A stretch of DNA of 64,000 nucleotides from Gammaproteobacteria bacterium LSUCC0057 (GTDB lineage: Bacteria; Pseudomonadota; Gammaproteobacteria; Pseudomonadales; Porticoccaceae): the NCBI GenBank assembly GCA_004535795.1, contig SPIA01000001.1, positions 960,697 to 1,024,696 on the forward strand. The letters are read 5' to 3'. This document shows, one piece after another, positions 40,137 through 49,411 of the stretch. The notes beneath the pieces are model-generated. The model was not told the origin of the DNA and ran no database searches. It worked only from the letters and a program-made list of their open reading frames with translations. A program made the translations under genes and the position numbers. Position 1 is the first letter of the stretch, and every line of letters begins with the position of its first letter.

Positions 40137-42767
40137 TTAGCCGCCGAGCGACTTCTCGACCTGCTCGGCAAGATCTTTGGCCAGCTCGCCACAATTGCCA
40201 ATAGCCGCCAAGTTCTCGCGCATGGCGGTGCGATAAGGCTCGGCAAACTTAGCCCATGCGGTCAGTGGTACAACCAACCGCGCCGCAATTTGCGGGTTGA
40301 TAGCATTGAGCTGAATAATCACCTCGGCCAACAGCTGGTAGCCGCTGCCGTCGCGGCGGTGGAACTGGCCCAAGTTGGCCATCGCGTAGGCGGCGACAAC
40401 ACTGCGCACTTTATTGGGGTTGGTAAGGGAGAAATCGGGGTGCTGCAGGAGTGCGCGCAGCTGCTGCGGCTCAACACCTGGCGCAGTAGCCTGAGCGCGG
40501 AACCACAGGTTGAGTGCCAGCGGCTCGTGCCGCCACTGCTGGTAGAAGCTGCTCAGCGCAGCACCAGCAGCGCTGCTGTCGGCAGCGGCCAACAGCGCTG
40601 TCAGCGCCGCCAACTGGTCGGTCATATTGTCGGCTTGCTGGAACTGTGCAACCGCGAGCGGTTCTCCTTGGGCAAATTCGCACAGATAGCGCAGCAGCGT
40701 ATTTTTCAGTGCTCGCTGGCCGATCTGATCGCTGCTCGGCGCGTAGGGTTGATCGCTCTGCAGGGCATAGTAGCGGCTGCGCACACTCTCCGCGCTGGCG
40801 GCGACCAGCTGCGCGCGCACGCTGTTGCGCGCCGCTGTAATCTTCTCGGGGTCGATCGGCTGCCAGCGTTCAAATAGCTCAGACTCGCCCGGCAGCGTAA
40901 GCAGCTGTGCAGCGGTGGCTGCGTCGAGATGCGGGTCGTTGAGCAGCTGCTCAAAGCGCGCCACCAGAGGCGCCGAGACCGGGCTATCGGCGCCCTGCGC
41001 AAGCGCGGCATGCACCGCCAGTTGGTAGAGTTGCTGCATCGCCTCCCAGCGGTTGAAACCGTCGCTGTCGCAGCCGGCTAAGTGCAATAACTGCTCTTCG
41101 CTATAGTCGACATGCAACTTAACCGGTGCACTAAAACCGCGCAACAGCGACGGCACCGGTGGCTCGGTGAACGGTCCAAACTGCCACTGCTGACGCCTTG
41201 CAGTGAGCTCGAGCAGCTGCTCTGTGGCACCGTCGGCACTCAGTGCCAGATCGCCGTTGGCGCCGACCATGCCAACCCGAATAGGAATATGAAACGGCAC
41301 CTTAGTCGCTTGACCGGGGGTTGGCGGACACTGTTGTGCCACCGTGAGGGTGACCATACCTGTCGCTTCGTGCCACTGCCAGTGGCAGTCGAGCTCAGGG
41401 GTACCCGCTTGCCAGTACCATTGGCGAAACTGCTGCAGGTCGCGCCCAGAGGCCTCTTCCATAGCGCTGACAAACTCTTCAATAGTCACCGCTTGGCCGT
41501 CGTAGTGCTCAAAGTAGCGGTCGGTGGCTTGGCGAAAGGCGCGCTCACCCAACAAGGTGTGCAACATACCGACGACTTCGGCACCCTTTTCATAGACGGT
41601 AACCGTATAAAAATTGTTAATCTCAACGTAAGACTGCGGTTGTACCGGATGCGCCAACGGCCCGGCGTCCTCGGCAAACTGCAGAGTCCGCAACAGACTG
41701 ACATCTTCGATTCGCTTCACCACTGCCGCGTTCATATCGGCCGAGAACTGCGCATCGCGGAACACCGTAAAGCCCTCTTTGAGGCTGAGTTGAAACCAGT
41801 CGCGACAAGTGACACGGTTGCCCGACCAGTTATGGAAGTATTCGTGGGCGACAATGCTCTCAATGCGCTGGAAGGTGGCGTCGGTGGCAATGCTGGGGTT
41901 GGCCAACACCGCCGAGGTATTGAAGATATTTAACCCTTTGTTTTCCATCGCACCCATATTGAAGTCATCGACGGCGACAATCATAAACAGGTCGAGGTCA
42001 TACTCGCGCCCGTAGCGCTGCTGGTCCCAAGCCATGGCGGCCTTGAGTGAACGCATGGCGTGGTCGCACTTGTCCAAATCTTTCTCTTCGACATAAATTT
42101 TTAATGCCACTGTGCGCCCAGAGGCAGTGACAAAGCTGTCGCTGACTACCGCTAGATCGCCGGCGACCAGAGCAAACAGGTAGCAGGGCTTTTTAAATGG
42201 GTCGTGCCATTCAACAAAGTGGCGACCGGCGTCGAGGTCGCCGCTGGCGACACAGTTGCCGTTGCTCAGCAGCACCGGAAACGCCTGCTTGTCAGCGCTG
42301 ATACGGCAGCGGAACTCGGCCAACACATCGGGGCGGTCGGGGTAAAAGGTGATATGCCGAAAGCCCTCCGCTTCGCACTGGGTACAGTACATTGCCCGCG
42401 AGCGGTAGAGCCCTTCAAGACGGGTGTTGGCGGCGGGGTCTAACTGCACCCGGGTGGTCAACTCGGCCGACTCGCCGAGGCCGCTAATGGTCAGCGTCTC
42501 GCCCTGGCGCTGGTAACGGTCGGGGCTGAGCGGTTCGCCGTCGCAGTGAATCGCCAACAGCTGCAACTCGGCGGCACCGTCCAGCACTAAATCGAGTGAT
42601 TGTGCGCTCTGGCGGTTGCGACGCAATGCCAGTGTCGCAGTGACCACAGTGTGGCTATCGAAAAGCTCGACCTGTAGATCGACCCGGTCGACCCAAAACG
42701 CCGGCGGCCGGTAGTCGCAAAGGCGCGTGGGCTCAATCGCTGTGGTGGGGGCAATAGCTGGCTGCAT
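40137..42767 (-). CDS. pepN: Aminopeptidase N
   Basis: An 876-residue zinc M1 aminopeptidase. It has the exopeptidase motif GAMENKGLNIF and the zinc site VAHEYFHNWSGNRVTC followed by LKEGFTVFRD. The C-terminal half is the helical domain of bacterial PepN. It removes N-terminal residues from peptides in the cytoplasm. The ATG at 42767 lies 1 bp after the esterase stop with GAGAG upstream, so the two genes are coupled. Length matches E. coli PepN (870). Confidence 0.96.
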   Translation of the reverse strand: MQPAIAPTTAIEPTRLCDYRPPAFWVDRVDLQVELFDSHTVVTATLALRRNRQSAQSLDLVLDGAAELQLLAIHCDGEPLSPDRYQRQGETLTISGLGESAELTTRVQLDPAANTRLEGLYRSRAMYCTQCEAEGFRHITFYPDRPDVLAEFRCRISADKQAFPVLLSNGNCVASGDLDAGRHFVEWHDPFKKPCYLFALVAGDLAVVSDSFVTASGRTVALKIYVEEKDLDKCDHAMRSLKAAMAWDQQRYGREYDLDLFMIVAVDDFNMGAMENKGLNIFNTSAVLANPSIATDATFQRIESIVAHEYFHNWSGNRVTCRDWFQLSLKEGFTVFRDAQFSADMNAAVVKRIEDVSLLRTLQFAEDAGPLAHPVQPQSYVEINNFYTVTVYEKGAEVVGMLHTLLGERAFRQATDRYFEHYDGQAVTIEEFVSAMEEASGRDLQQFRQWYWQAGTPELDCHWQWHEATGMVTLTVAQQCPPTPGQATKVPFHIPIRVGMVGANGDLALSADGATEQLLELTARRQQWQFGPFTEPPVPSLLRGFSAPVKLHVDYSEEQLLHLAGCDSDGFNRWEAMQQLYQLAVHAALAQGADSPVSAPLVARFEQLLNDPHLDAATAAQLLTLPGESELFERWQPIDPEKITAARNSVRAQLVAASAESVRSRYYALQSDQPYAPSSDQIGQRALKNTLLRYLCEFAQGEPLAVAQFQQADNMTDQLAALTALLAAADSSAAGAALSSFYQQWRHEPLALNLWFRAQATAPGVEPQQLRALLQHPDFSLTNPNKVRSVVAAYAMANLGQFHRRDGSGYQLLAEVIIQLNAINPQIAARLVVPLTAWAKFAEPYRTAMRENLAAIGNCGELAKDLAEQVEKSLGG

Positions 42768-42768
42768 A

Positions 42769-44067
42769 TTAAGCGCTCTCACTAGCCGGGTTGTCGCTGG
42801 CAGTATTGTCAGCTGTATCAGGTTTGTCTGTGGCAGAGTCGTCATTGAGTAACTCGCCATAGTGGCGGCTGCGCGCCCACTCTAAGAAGCGGTGAACGCC
42901 GCGCACCACCACTTGACTGCGCCAGCTGTTGGGCACATCAAAGGAGTGCTCTGTCGCCGGTAGTTCAAGATAGACCACGGGGTTGCTGGAGGCTGCAGAG
43001 AGCTGGGTGACAAACTTCACGGCGGTATTGACCGGGACCAAACTGTCAATTTGACCATGGATCACCATCGCCGGTGGCAGCGGCTGTTGCAGGTAGTTGA
43101 TTGGGCAAGCGGACTCCCAGAGCTGGGGATTCTGCTCCGGACTCTGGTGGAACAGCCGCTGGTTAAGCAGGCCGATAACCAACTCGTCGTTGGGCTGCTC
43201 ACCGCGCGGCACCAAGTCGTAGAGCCCATAAAATGGCACCATCGCCTGAATGGAGGTGTCGCCGCTGCCGTCGCTGAACAGCTCGCTATCGCCGGTCATC
43301 GCCATCAGTGCCGCCAGATGGCCGCCCGCTGAACCGCCACTGACGGCGACAAATTCAGGGTTGGCTCCGTACTGGCTACCCTCACGACGGATCCACTGCA
43401 GCGCTTTTTTGCAGTCCTCTATCTGCGTTGGAAACGGTTGTGAGGGCGCCAGCCGGTAGTTGATGGCAAAGCAGATCCACCCTTGGCTGGCGAGATAGTT
43501 CATCAGCGGTAGACCCTGCTCATTCTTAGAGCCAAACATCCATGCCCCGCCGTGAATTTGCAGCAGCACCGGGCAGCCGCTGGGCGGTCGTTGCGTAGGC
43601 CGATAGATGTCAAGCTGAGTGCGGGTGCCGTGCGGGGCGTAGGCAATGTTGCGCAACACTTCGACGCCGGGCTCGGCAAAACCGACCGGGTTGACCACGC
43701 GCAGCCAGCTCGGCAATGGTGATAGCGGCTGGTTGTCCGCTGTCGAAAGCTGCGCCTGATAGTTGGCGCCCAACCCCTGGCGCAGTGACTGCTCGACCCG
43801 TTCAGGCACTTGGCGACTGTGGTAGATGGCCCACAGCAGTGGCAGTGCCGCCAGCGCCAACAGCAGCAGCGCTGCCGAGCTCGCCGAGCCGAGCCAGCCG
43901 GCCACCACAGCCAGCAACAACAGTGCCAATAGCTGCGGGGCCAACTCACTGGTCAGCAGTGCCCAGCCAAAGGTCAGCCACGGCACACGCTGCAGTTTGC
44001 GGCTGCGCGAGCGCACTAAATTGAATCCCAAGGCGGCATAGATTATTGCGATTATCCACCAGATCAT
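42769..44067 (-). CDS. Membrane-anchored alpha/beta hydrolase (HSL-like esterase)
   Basis: A 432-residue protein. An N-terminal hydrophobic segment (IIAIIYAALGFNLV) and a longer pair near residues 44-85 anchor it. The hydrolase part begins near residue 130, with the oxyanion motif LQIHGGAWMFG, the nucleophile elbow SGGSAGGHLAA, the Asp region HGQIDSLVPV and the His in TEHSFD. It therefore resembles BD-FAE/HSL esterases. Substrate unknown. It lies upstream of pepN with a 1-bp gap, and 32 bp after DUF2797. Confidence 0.8.
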   Translation of the reverse strand: MIWWIIAIIYAALGFNLVRSRSRKLQRVPWLTFGWALLTSELAPQLLALLLLAVVAGWLGSASSAALLLLALAALPLLWAIYHSRQVPERVEQSLRQGLGANYQAQLSTADNQPLSPLPSWLRVVNPVGFAEPGVEVLRNIAYAPHGTRTQLDIYRPTQRPPSGCPVLLQIHGGAWMFGSKNEQGLPLMNYLASQGWICFAINYRLAPSQPFPTQIEDCKKALQWIRREGSQYGANPEFVAVSGGSAGGHLAALMAMTGDSELFSDGSGDTSIQAMVPFYGLYDLVPRGEQPNDELVIGLLNQRLFHQSPEQNPQLWESACPINYLQQPLPPAMVIHGQIDSLVPVNTAVKFVTQLSAASSNPVVYLELPATEHSFDVPNSWRSQVVVRGVHRFLEWARSRHYGELLNDDSATDKPDTADNTASDNPASESA

Positions 44068-44099
44068 TCTCTCTCCCCTATAACCGTAGCGCCGGCCGC

Positions 44100-44963
44100 T
44101 CAGGCCAACCGTGCCAACACCACTTGGTAGCCGGCAAATTTGCGGACGTTGATCACACCGCTGTCAAAAATCAGGTACTGGCCCTTTATACCCTGCAGCT
44201 GACCACTGATTTCAGCATTTTTGTCCAAGTTAAAACTTTTCACTTTTTCCGGGTAGTCGCTCACCGGAAAACTAAACTGCTGCGGCTCGGCGTCGTCTAA
44301 CACCACAATATCAGTGGGGCCTGCCTCGCTCATCAGAGCGTCGATCGCCTCTTCAGCATAACCAAATAGCTGTTCGCGCGCGGCGACAAGGTCGACAGCA
44401 GCCGGCGGCCCTTTCAGCATCGCCTGCCACTGGGTGCGGTCGCTGACATGGGCGCGCAGCTGCTGTTCTAACAACCCCGCCAAGCGGCGGTTGGCAACTC
44501 TAAAAATTGGCAGTGCCGCAACCGCCCCTTGATCGATCCAGCGAGTCGGCAGTTGGCTGCCGCGGGTGATACCCACTTTGACCCCCGAAGAGTTGGCCAA
44601 GTAGACGAAATGGTCGGTGAAACAGTGGCGCTGCGCCCACTCTGGCTCACGGCAGGTGCCGGCGGCAAAGTGGCATTTCTCAGGGCTGACAATGCAGCTG
44701 TCGCAGGCCGCCAACTTGCGAAAACAGGGGTAACAAAAACCTTGATTAAAACTCTTCTTGGTCGCTCTGCTGCAGTGCAGACAGTTGATGGCGCCGGTGT
44801 AGCTAATTTGCAAGCGGGCACCGATCAAGGCATTCATATCGACCAACTGTTCGCCGAGCGGCAACCGGTAGCTGACCGGCGCGCTGTCAGCCACCACCAT
44901 TTTACCCAGGGCACCGCTGAGTGGGCTGTTGGCCTGCAGCTGCACCACCGCTTCGCCACTCAT
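44100..44963 (-). CDS. DUF2797 protein: cysteine-rich zinc-ribbon-like region plus GIY-YIG-like domain
   Basis: A 287-residue protein of unknown function. Cysteines lie at 61, 64, 77, 80, 87, 90, 97, 104 and 114, in CxxC pairs typical of zinc ribbons. Directly after them, FVYLANSS (119-126), KVGITR (129-134), an Arg at 141 and a Glu at 166 follow the order of GIY-YIG nuclease residues. The family is DUF2797; the nuclease-like reading is my inference. The ATG at 44963 lies 1 bp after the stop of the DUF1315 gene, so they are coupled. Confidence 0.75.
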   Translation of the reverse strand: MSGEAVVQLQANSPLSGALGKMVVADSAPVSYRLPLGEQLVDMNALIGARLQISYTGAINCLHCSRATKKSFNQGFCYPCFRKLAACDSCIVSPEKCHFAAGTCREPEWAQRHCFTDHFVYLANSSGVKVGITRGSQLPTRWIDQGAVAALPIFRVANRRLAGLLEQQLRAHVSDRTQWQAMLKGPPAAVDLVAAREQLFGYAEEAIDALMSEAGPTDIVVLDDAEPQQFSFPVSDYPEKVKSFNLDKNAEISGQLQGIKGQYLIFDSGVINVRKFAGYQVVLARLA

Positions 44964-44964
44964 C

Positions 44965-45213
44965 TCAGTGCTTCCAGGTGAGCGGTTGTTCGGAGGGCAC
45001 AGTATCGGCACAGGCGGTCGATTTTGGCGGTACATAACCGGTGCGCTGCTCTTCGGGTTTGCGCTGATCGTAGGCGATGATCGCCTGCAGGCAGCTCTCG
45101 CGCTGCTCGGCAGAGAGCACGCGGCCGTCGGGCCAGCGACCAATTTCCACCGCGCGCACCAAGCGCTGGTAAATCTCTGGAGTAATCGCTTGTAGCAACT
45201 GGTTGAGATCCAT
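44965..45213 (-). CDS. yeaC: YeaC family protein (DUF1315)
   Basis: An 82-residue protein matching DUF1315, seen in ITPEIYQRLVRAVEIGRWPDG and LSAEQRESCLQAIIAYDQR. Function unknown. The ATG at 45213 has GAGG 5-6 nt upstream; a GTG two codons earlier would overlap that site. The gene is directly coupled to DUF2797, a pairing also seen in other gammaproteobacteria, which hints at a shared role. Confidence 0.8.
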   Translation of the reverse strand: MDLNQLLQAITPEIYQRLVRAVEIGRWPDGRVLSAEQRESCLQAIIAYDQRKPEEQRTGYVPPKSTACADTVPSEQPLTWKH

Positions 45214-45237
45214 AGACACCTCTAAATTGACAAGAGT

Positions 45238-45834
45238 TTACCGACGCAGCTGACTGGCGACTGCAAACAGCAGCCCAAGCGCTACGCCACTCAATAAACC
45301 ACCAGCATGGGCGGCATTGGCGATACCGCTGCCCAGTAGCAGGGTCGGCAAGCCGGTCATGCACAGCAACATCCAACCAACCATAAAGCCGATCAGCTGG
45401 TTGGGCAGCTGATAGGCGGCAATAGCGTTGAGGCGGCCGCGCACATAGAGGTAGCCGAGCAGGCCGTAGATCACCCCCGACATGCCACCAAAAGCGCGAC
45501 TGCCACTCCAAGCGTACTGGGCGGTGTTGGAGAGCAGCGCCATCACCACCACCAACAGCAGCAGGTGCAGTGCACCGCTGTAACTTTCAATGCGCAGGGC
45601 CAAAATCAGTAGCCACAGGGCATTAAAAGCGAAATGTGCGAAACCGAAGTGCAGAAAAATAGGGCTCAGCGACTGCCACCAAGCGCCGCGGTCTGGCGGC
45701 AAAAAGAACAGCTGCGAGGGCGGCTGCATATGGCTGGCGACAATGTAGCCGAGCAGTGATGCGGCGATTAACAGCGCCACCAGCGGGCTGGCGCGCAGCT
45801 GCTCGGCGAGCGAGCGCGAATCGGGCTGGATCAA
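45238..45834 (-). CDS. Rhomboid family intramembrane serine protease
   Basis: A 198-residue membrane protein with six hydrophobic segments. The catalytic Ser is in GMSGVIYGLLGY and the catalytic His in NAAHAGGLLSG. FLHFGFAHFAFNALWL is the conserved HxxxxHxxxN-type motif of helix 2. Rhomboids cut membrane proteins within the bilayer; the substrate here is unknown. The start is a TTG with AAGGAG 8 nt upstream, 1 bp after the nadK stop, so the pair is coupled. Confidence 0.85.
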   Translation of the reverse strand: MIQPDSRSLAEQLRASPLVALLIAASLLGYIVASHMQPPSQLFFLPPDRGAWWQSLSPIFLHFGFAHFAFNALWLLILALRIESYSGALHLLLLVVVMALLSNTAQYAWSGSRAFGGMSGVIYGLLGYLYVRGRLNAIAAYQLPNQLIGFMVGWMLLCMTGLPTLLLGSGIANAAHAGGLLSGVALGLLFAVASQLRR

Positions 45835-45835
45835 C

Positions 45836-46744
45836 TCACTGCTCCTTGAGGGGTCTACCCAAACGCCCGCCCCAGCCCAATTTAGAGCGACAAATCTGGT
45901 AAAAATTATGATCTTGTGGGTGAATCAACAGCAGCGCATCGGGGTGTTTGGTGATGGTGATGACATCGCCGGGCTGGGTGACAAAGTCGTTGTGGCCGTC
46001 GCAGGTAACCAACGGCATCAGCTCGTTGCGGGCACTCACCTGCAGCTCAATACAGGCGCTGCCGGACAGAGTGATCGGCCGACTGCTGAGCGTGTGCGGG
46101 TTGAGCGGCACCACAATGATGGCGTCCAGCTCCGGGAACAAAATAGGCCCCCCCGCCGACAGCGCGTAGGCGGTCGAACCGGTCGGGGTGGCGACAATAA
46201 CGCCATCGGAGCTCTGGCTGTAGACAAACTGTTTGTCGACATAGAGGTCAAACTCCATCATCCGCACTGAGCGCCCGGGGTGCAACACCACATCGTTGAC
46301 GGCGCGGCCGCGGTTGAGCAGCTCGCCGTTGCGGCTGATACGGGCGTCGAGCATAAAACGCTGACTGACAGTGTAGTGGCCGCGCAACACCGGTGCGACC
46401 CGCTCTGCCAGCTCATCGGGGGAAATATCGGTGAGAAAACCGAGCCTGCCGCGGTTAATACCCAACATCGGGATACCGCTGGCGGCAATCTTGCGCGCGG
46501 CACTGAGCATACTGCCGTCGCCGCCGACAACAATCGACAAATCAACGCGGCCGGCAAACTCGGCTATCGGCAGCGACGCGGGGTTGTGTGCCATCAGCTC
46601 GGCGGTACTCTGCTCAAACAGCACCTCGCAGCCCTCTGACAGCAGGTACTGTTCGAGTTTTTCCAAGGTGGCACTGACCGCCTCGACCTTGACGCTGGCG
46701 AGCAGGGCAACGGTAGTAAAGTGCAGCGGGGCTTGCTTGGACAT
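45836..46744 (-). CDS. nadK: NAD kinase
   Basis: A 302-residue kinase that phosphorylates NAD to NADP. The active-site motif VVGGDGSMLSAAR is near residue 73, followed by NRGRLGFLTDI and TPTGSTAYALSAGGPIL. It supplies NADP to enzymes such as the transhydrogenase encoded later in the window. It is divergent from the shikimate-kinase-like gene with about 100 bp between. Confidence 0.96.
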   Translation of the reverse strand: MSKQAPLHFTTVALLASVKVEAVSATLEKLEQYLLSEGCEVLFEQSTAELMAHNPASLPIAEFAGRVDLSIVVGGDGSMLSAARKIAASGIPMLGINRGRLGFLTDISPDELAERVAPVLRGHYTVSQRFMLDARISRNGELLNRGRAVNDVVLHPGRSVRMMEFDLYVDKQFVYSQSSDGVIVATPTGSTAYALSAGGPILFPELDAIIVVPLNPHTLSSRPITLSGSACIELQVSARNELMPLVTCDGHNDFVTQPGDVITITKHPDALLLIHPQDHNFYQICRSKLGWGGRLGRPLKEQ

Positions 46745-46847
46745 ACGCCGATCCAGAGGTAATATGGGTAACCAATTATACAGAAAGGGCAGCGCAATCC
46801 AGCCCGTTGCGCCAGACTTCTGCCGATTCTTTTAAGTAAAGGCGACC

Positions 46848-47405
46848 ATGACTCCCAGCACCACCCCGCCACCCCACTCGCCGGCTCTGCGCTCACTGGC
46901 GCTGATCGGCATGCCCGGGGTCGGCAAAAGTACCATCGGGGTAGTTTTAGCTAAGTTGTTGGGGCTGCGCTTCATTGACACCGATCTTCTCATCCAGCAG
47001 CGCTGCGGCTTAACGCTACAACAACTGCTAGATCAGCGCGGCGTCGTCGCGCTGCGAGAAGCTGAGCAACAGGTGCTATTAGAGGAGGAATTTAGCGCCG
47101 CAGTGATCGCCACCGGTGGCAGCGCCGTCTATTCGCAACCGGGCATGGCGCGGTTGTGTCAACTCGCCGATATGGTCTGGCTGCGGCTGCCGCAGGCGGC
47201 TTTGGCGCAGCGGCTCGGCAACTTCGCCGAGCGCGGCATCGCCACTGCCCCCGGCACGAGCTTGGCGCAGCTCTACGCCGAGCGCCAGCCGCTCTATGCC
47301 GGTTGCATTGAGGCACAACCCAGCGGCATTACCATCGACTGCCAGGGCCTCACTGCCGAACAGATCTGCGCAGTGATCAGCGCCGCGCGTCACACCAGCA
47401 CCTGA
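46848..47405 (+). CDS. Shikimate kinase family protein, diverged
   Basis: A 185-residue P-loop kinase. Walker A is GMPGVGKSTIG, and FIDTD and LREAEQQVL match the shikimate-binding Asp and Arg of AroK. However, the conserved GGG motif reads ATGGSAVYS, and the lid is ERGIATAPG instead of the usual RPLL-type sequence. RQPLYAGCIE at the end fits the family. It may be a second shikimate kinase or a paralogue with another substrate. AAAGG precedes the ATG. Its end overlaps the convergent aminotransferase by 16 bp. Confidence 0.75.
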   Translation: MTPSTTPPPHSPALRSLALIGMPGVGKSTIGVVLAKLLGLRFIDTDLLIQQRCGLTLQQLLDQRGVVALREAEQQVLLEEEFSAAVIATGGSAVYSQPGMARLCQLADMVWLRLPQAALAQRLGNFAERGIATAPGTSLAQLYAERQPLYAGCIEAQPSGITIDCQGLTAEQICAVISAARHTST

Positions 47406-48595
47406 TAGAGCGCCTCGCTGAGGTGGTCGATGTTGGTGCTGTTAATCCCGGCCAGGTTGATTCGCGTAGAGTCGATCATATAGACCCCAAACTGCTCGCG
47501 CAGCGCCACCACCTGAGCCGGGCTGATGCCTAAAAACGAGAACATTCCGCGCTGGCTGAGAATCGGGCTAAAGTCGATGCCGGCGCGGTTGCCATTGGCG
47601 CGCGCCACCAACAGCTCTCGCATCGCCACTATACGCTGGCGGACACTCTCCAACTCGCTGCGCCAGTCACTGGCCAGCTGCCGGTCAGCTAGCAATGTAG
47701 CGACAATATCGGCGCCGTGCGCGGGTGGCATCGACCAGATCTGGCGCGCCGCCACCATCGCCTGGTTGGCGGCCATTTCAGTGGCGCGGCGATCGGCAGC
47801 GACAATGGCCAAGCCACCGCAGCGCTCGCGGTAGAGACCGAAGTTTTTCGAGCAGGAGCTGGCGACAATAAATTCAGGGAGCCGCTCGGCGAGAAGCCGC
47901 AGCGGTGCGCTATCCTCCAGCAGCCCAACACCGAGACCCTGGTAAGCGACATCGACAAACGGCAGCAATCGGCGCTGCTCACAGAGCTCGACAACCGCGA
48001 GCCACTGCTCGGCAGTTAAATCGACCCCGCTGGGGTTGTGACAGCAGCCGTGCAACAGCACCACATCGCCCGGCGCCGCGCTGTTGAGCGCCTCGCTCAG
48101 CGCAACCATATCGACACCACTACCAGCACCGTCGAGATAGTTGTATTCCATCATTGGCAGGCCGGTGCTGGCTAACAGCGGCATGTGGTTGGGCCAAGTT
48201 GGGGTGCCCACCCAGAGCCGCGCCGCCGGGTTGGCCCGGCGCAACAGCTCGCCGCCCAGTCGCAGCGCCCCCGAGCCACCCGGGGTGGAAATAAAGCGCA
48301 CCCGCTGCTGCTCCACTAATGCTGGCAGCTGACCGCGCTGGTCGGCAAACAGCAGTTCGATCATCGCATCGCCAAAAGCCGGGTTACCGGCAATGCCCTG
48401 ATAGGTTTTAGTGGTCTCGCCAGCGTAGAGCTGTGCCTCGGCCTCGCGCACCGCAGCCATCACTGGGGTAGCGCCGCGCTGGTCTTGATAGACACCGACG
48501 CCGAGATCTACCTTTTGTTGCCGCGGGTCGGCGCGAAACTGCGCCATCAAACTGAGAATTGGATCGGGTGGAGTCGCATTGAGCTGTTCAAACAT
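47390..48595 (-). CDS. Aromatic amino acid / aspartate aminotransferase
   Basis: A 401-residue class I aminotransferase of the AspC/TyrB type. The start DPILSLMAQFRADPRQQKVDLGVGVYQDQ is diagnostic. LHGCCHNPSGVDLT holds the conserved Asn, and SSCSKNFGLYRERCG holds the PLP-binding Lys. These enzymes move amino groups between glutamate and aspartate or aromatic keto acids; which substrate dominates cannot be told from sequence. The next gene upstream on the strand is an alpha/beta hydrolase 9 bp away. Confidence 0.9.
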   Translation of the reverse strand: MFEQLNATPPDPILSLMAQFRADPRQQKVDLGVGVYQDQRGATPVMAAVREAEAQLYAGETTKTYQGIAGNPAFGDAMIELLFADQRGQLPALVEQQRVRFISTPGGSGALRLGGELLRRANPAARLWVGTPTWPNHMPLLASTGLPMMEYNYLDGAGSGVDMVALSEALNSAAPGDVVLLHGCCHNPSGVDLTAEQWLAVVELCEQRRLLPFVDVAYQGLGVGLLEDSAPLRLLAERLPEFIVASSCSKNFGLYRERCGGLAIVAADRRATEMAANQAMVAARQIWSMPPAHGADIVATLLADRQLASDWRSELESVRQRIVAMRELLVARANGNRAGIDFSPILSQRGMFSFLGISPAQVVALREQFGVYMIDSTRINLAGINSTNIDHLSEALYQVLV

Positions 48596-48604
48596 AGCAG
48601 AAAC

Positions 48605-49411
48605 CTATCGGCCGCCGTGGCCAGTGAGAAATTGCACCACCGCAGTATTGACTGCTGTCGTCTGCTCGGCGTGCAACCAGTGGCCGGCGCCGGCAATAAT
48701 TTGCAGCTGAGCGTGTGGAAATAACGCCTCGATCTGCTCGCGGTGTTTGGTTTGGATATAAGCCGACAGCTCGCCCTTAAGGAACAACGCAGGGCCGTTG
48801 TAGGCGGGGCCGCTGACAGCGGCAGCCAGCTCGCTGTAGTAGTTGGCGGCCAGCGCATCGAGATTGAGCTTGAGGCGGTAGCTGCCATCGGCTTGTCGAG
48901 AGAGATTTTTCAGCAAAAATGCCCGCGTCATGGTGTCGTCGACAAACCCTTGCAACAGCGTATCGGCCTGTTGACGACTGCTGATCGGCGTCGCCGCCAC
49001 TGCTTGCAACCCAGCGATGACCGGATCGTGGCGGGGCTGGTAGCTGACCGGGCTGATATCCAACACCACCAGCGCCGCCAGCGCAGCTGGGTAACTGAGC
49101 GCCAGCTGCATGGCGGTTTTGCCACCCATCGAGTGGCCGATAACAAAGGGTTGGTGTAGCTGCAACTGCGCGATCAATGCCCGCACCTCTGCGGCCATCG
49201 AGGGGTAGCTCATCTCATCGCGGTGAGGCGAGTCGCCGTGGTTGGGCATGTCCACAGCGACCACTCGACAGCCCTCAGCCTGCAGAGCGCGACCCAGAGC
49301 GGCCAGATTGCTCAACGAACCGAACATGCCGTGCATCAGCAGCGCGCTCTGCCCAGCGAGGCGCCCCTGTTCGGCGCTGCCGCTGTCGCTGTAGTTGAGT
49401 GGCGCCGCCAT
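48605..49411 (-). CDS. Alpha/beta fold hydrolase (YbfF-like esterase)
   Basis: A 268-residue hydrolase. It shows the oxyanion HGMFGSLSNLAAL, MPNHGDSPH, the nucleophile elbow VIGHSMGGKTAMQLAL and the C-terminal His in GAGHWLHAE. The pattern matches YbfF-type acyl esterases. Substrate unknown. The ATG at 49411 overlaps the gabD stop (TGATG), so it is coupled to gabD. Confidence 0.85.
   Translation of the reverse strand: MAAPLNYSDSGSAEQGRLAGQSALLMHGMFGSLSNLAALGRALQAEGCRVVAVDMPNHGDSPHRDEMSYPSMAAEVRALIAQLQLHQPFVIGHSMGGKTAMQLALSYPAALAALVVLDISPVSYQPRHDPVIAGLQAVAATPISSRQQADTLLQGFVDDTMTRAFLLKNLSRQADGSYRLKLNLDALAANYYSELAAAVSGPAYNGPALFLKGELSAYIQTKHREQIEALFPHAQLQIIAGAGHWLHAEQTTAVNTAVVQFLTGHGGR

Noticed and set aside
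39944..40204. Short plus-strand frame between liuE and the pepN end
   Set aside because: Low-complexity composition, overlap with the end of pepN, no family pattern and no convincing ribosome site.
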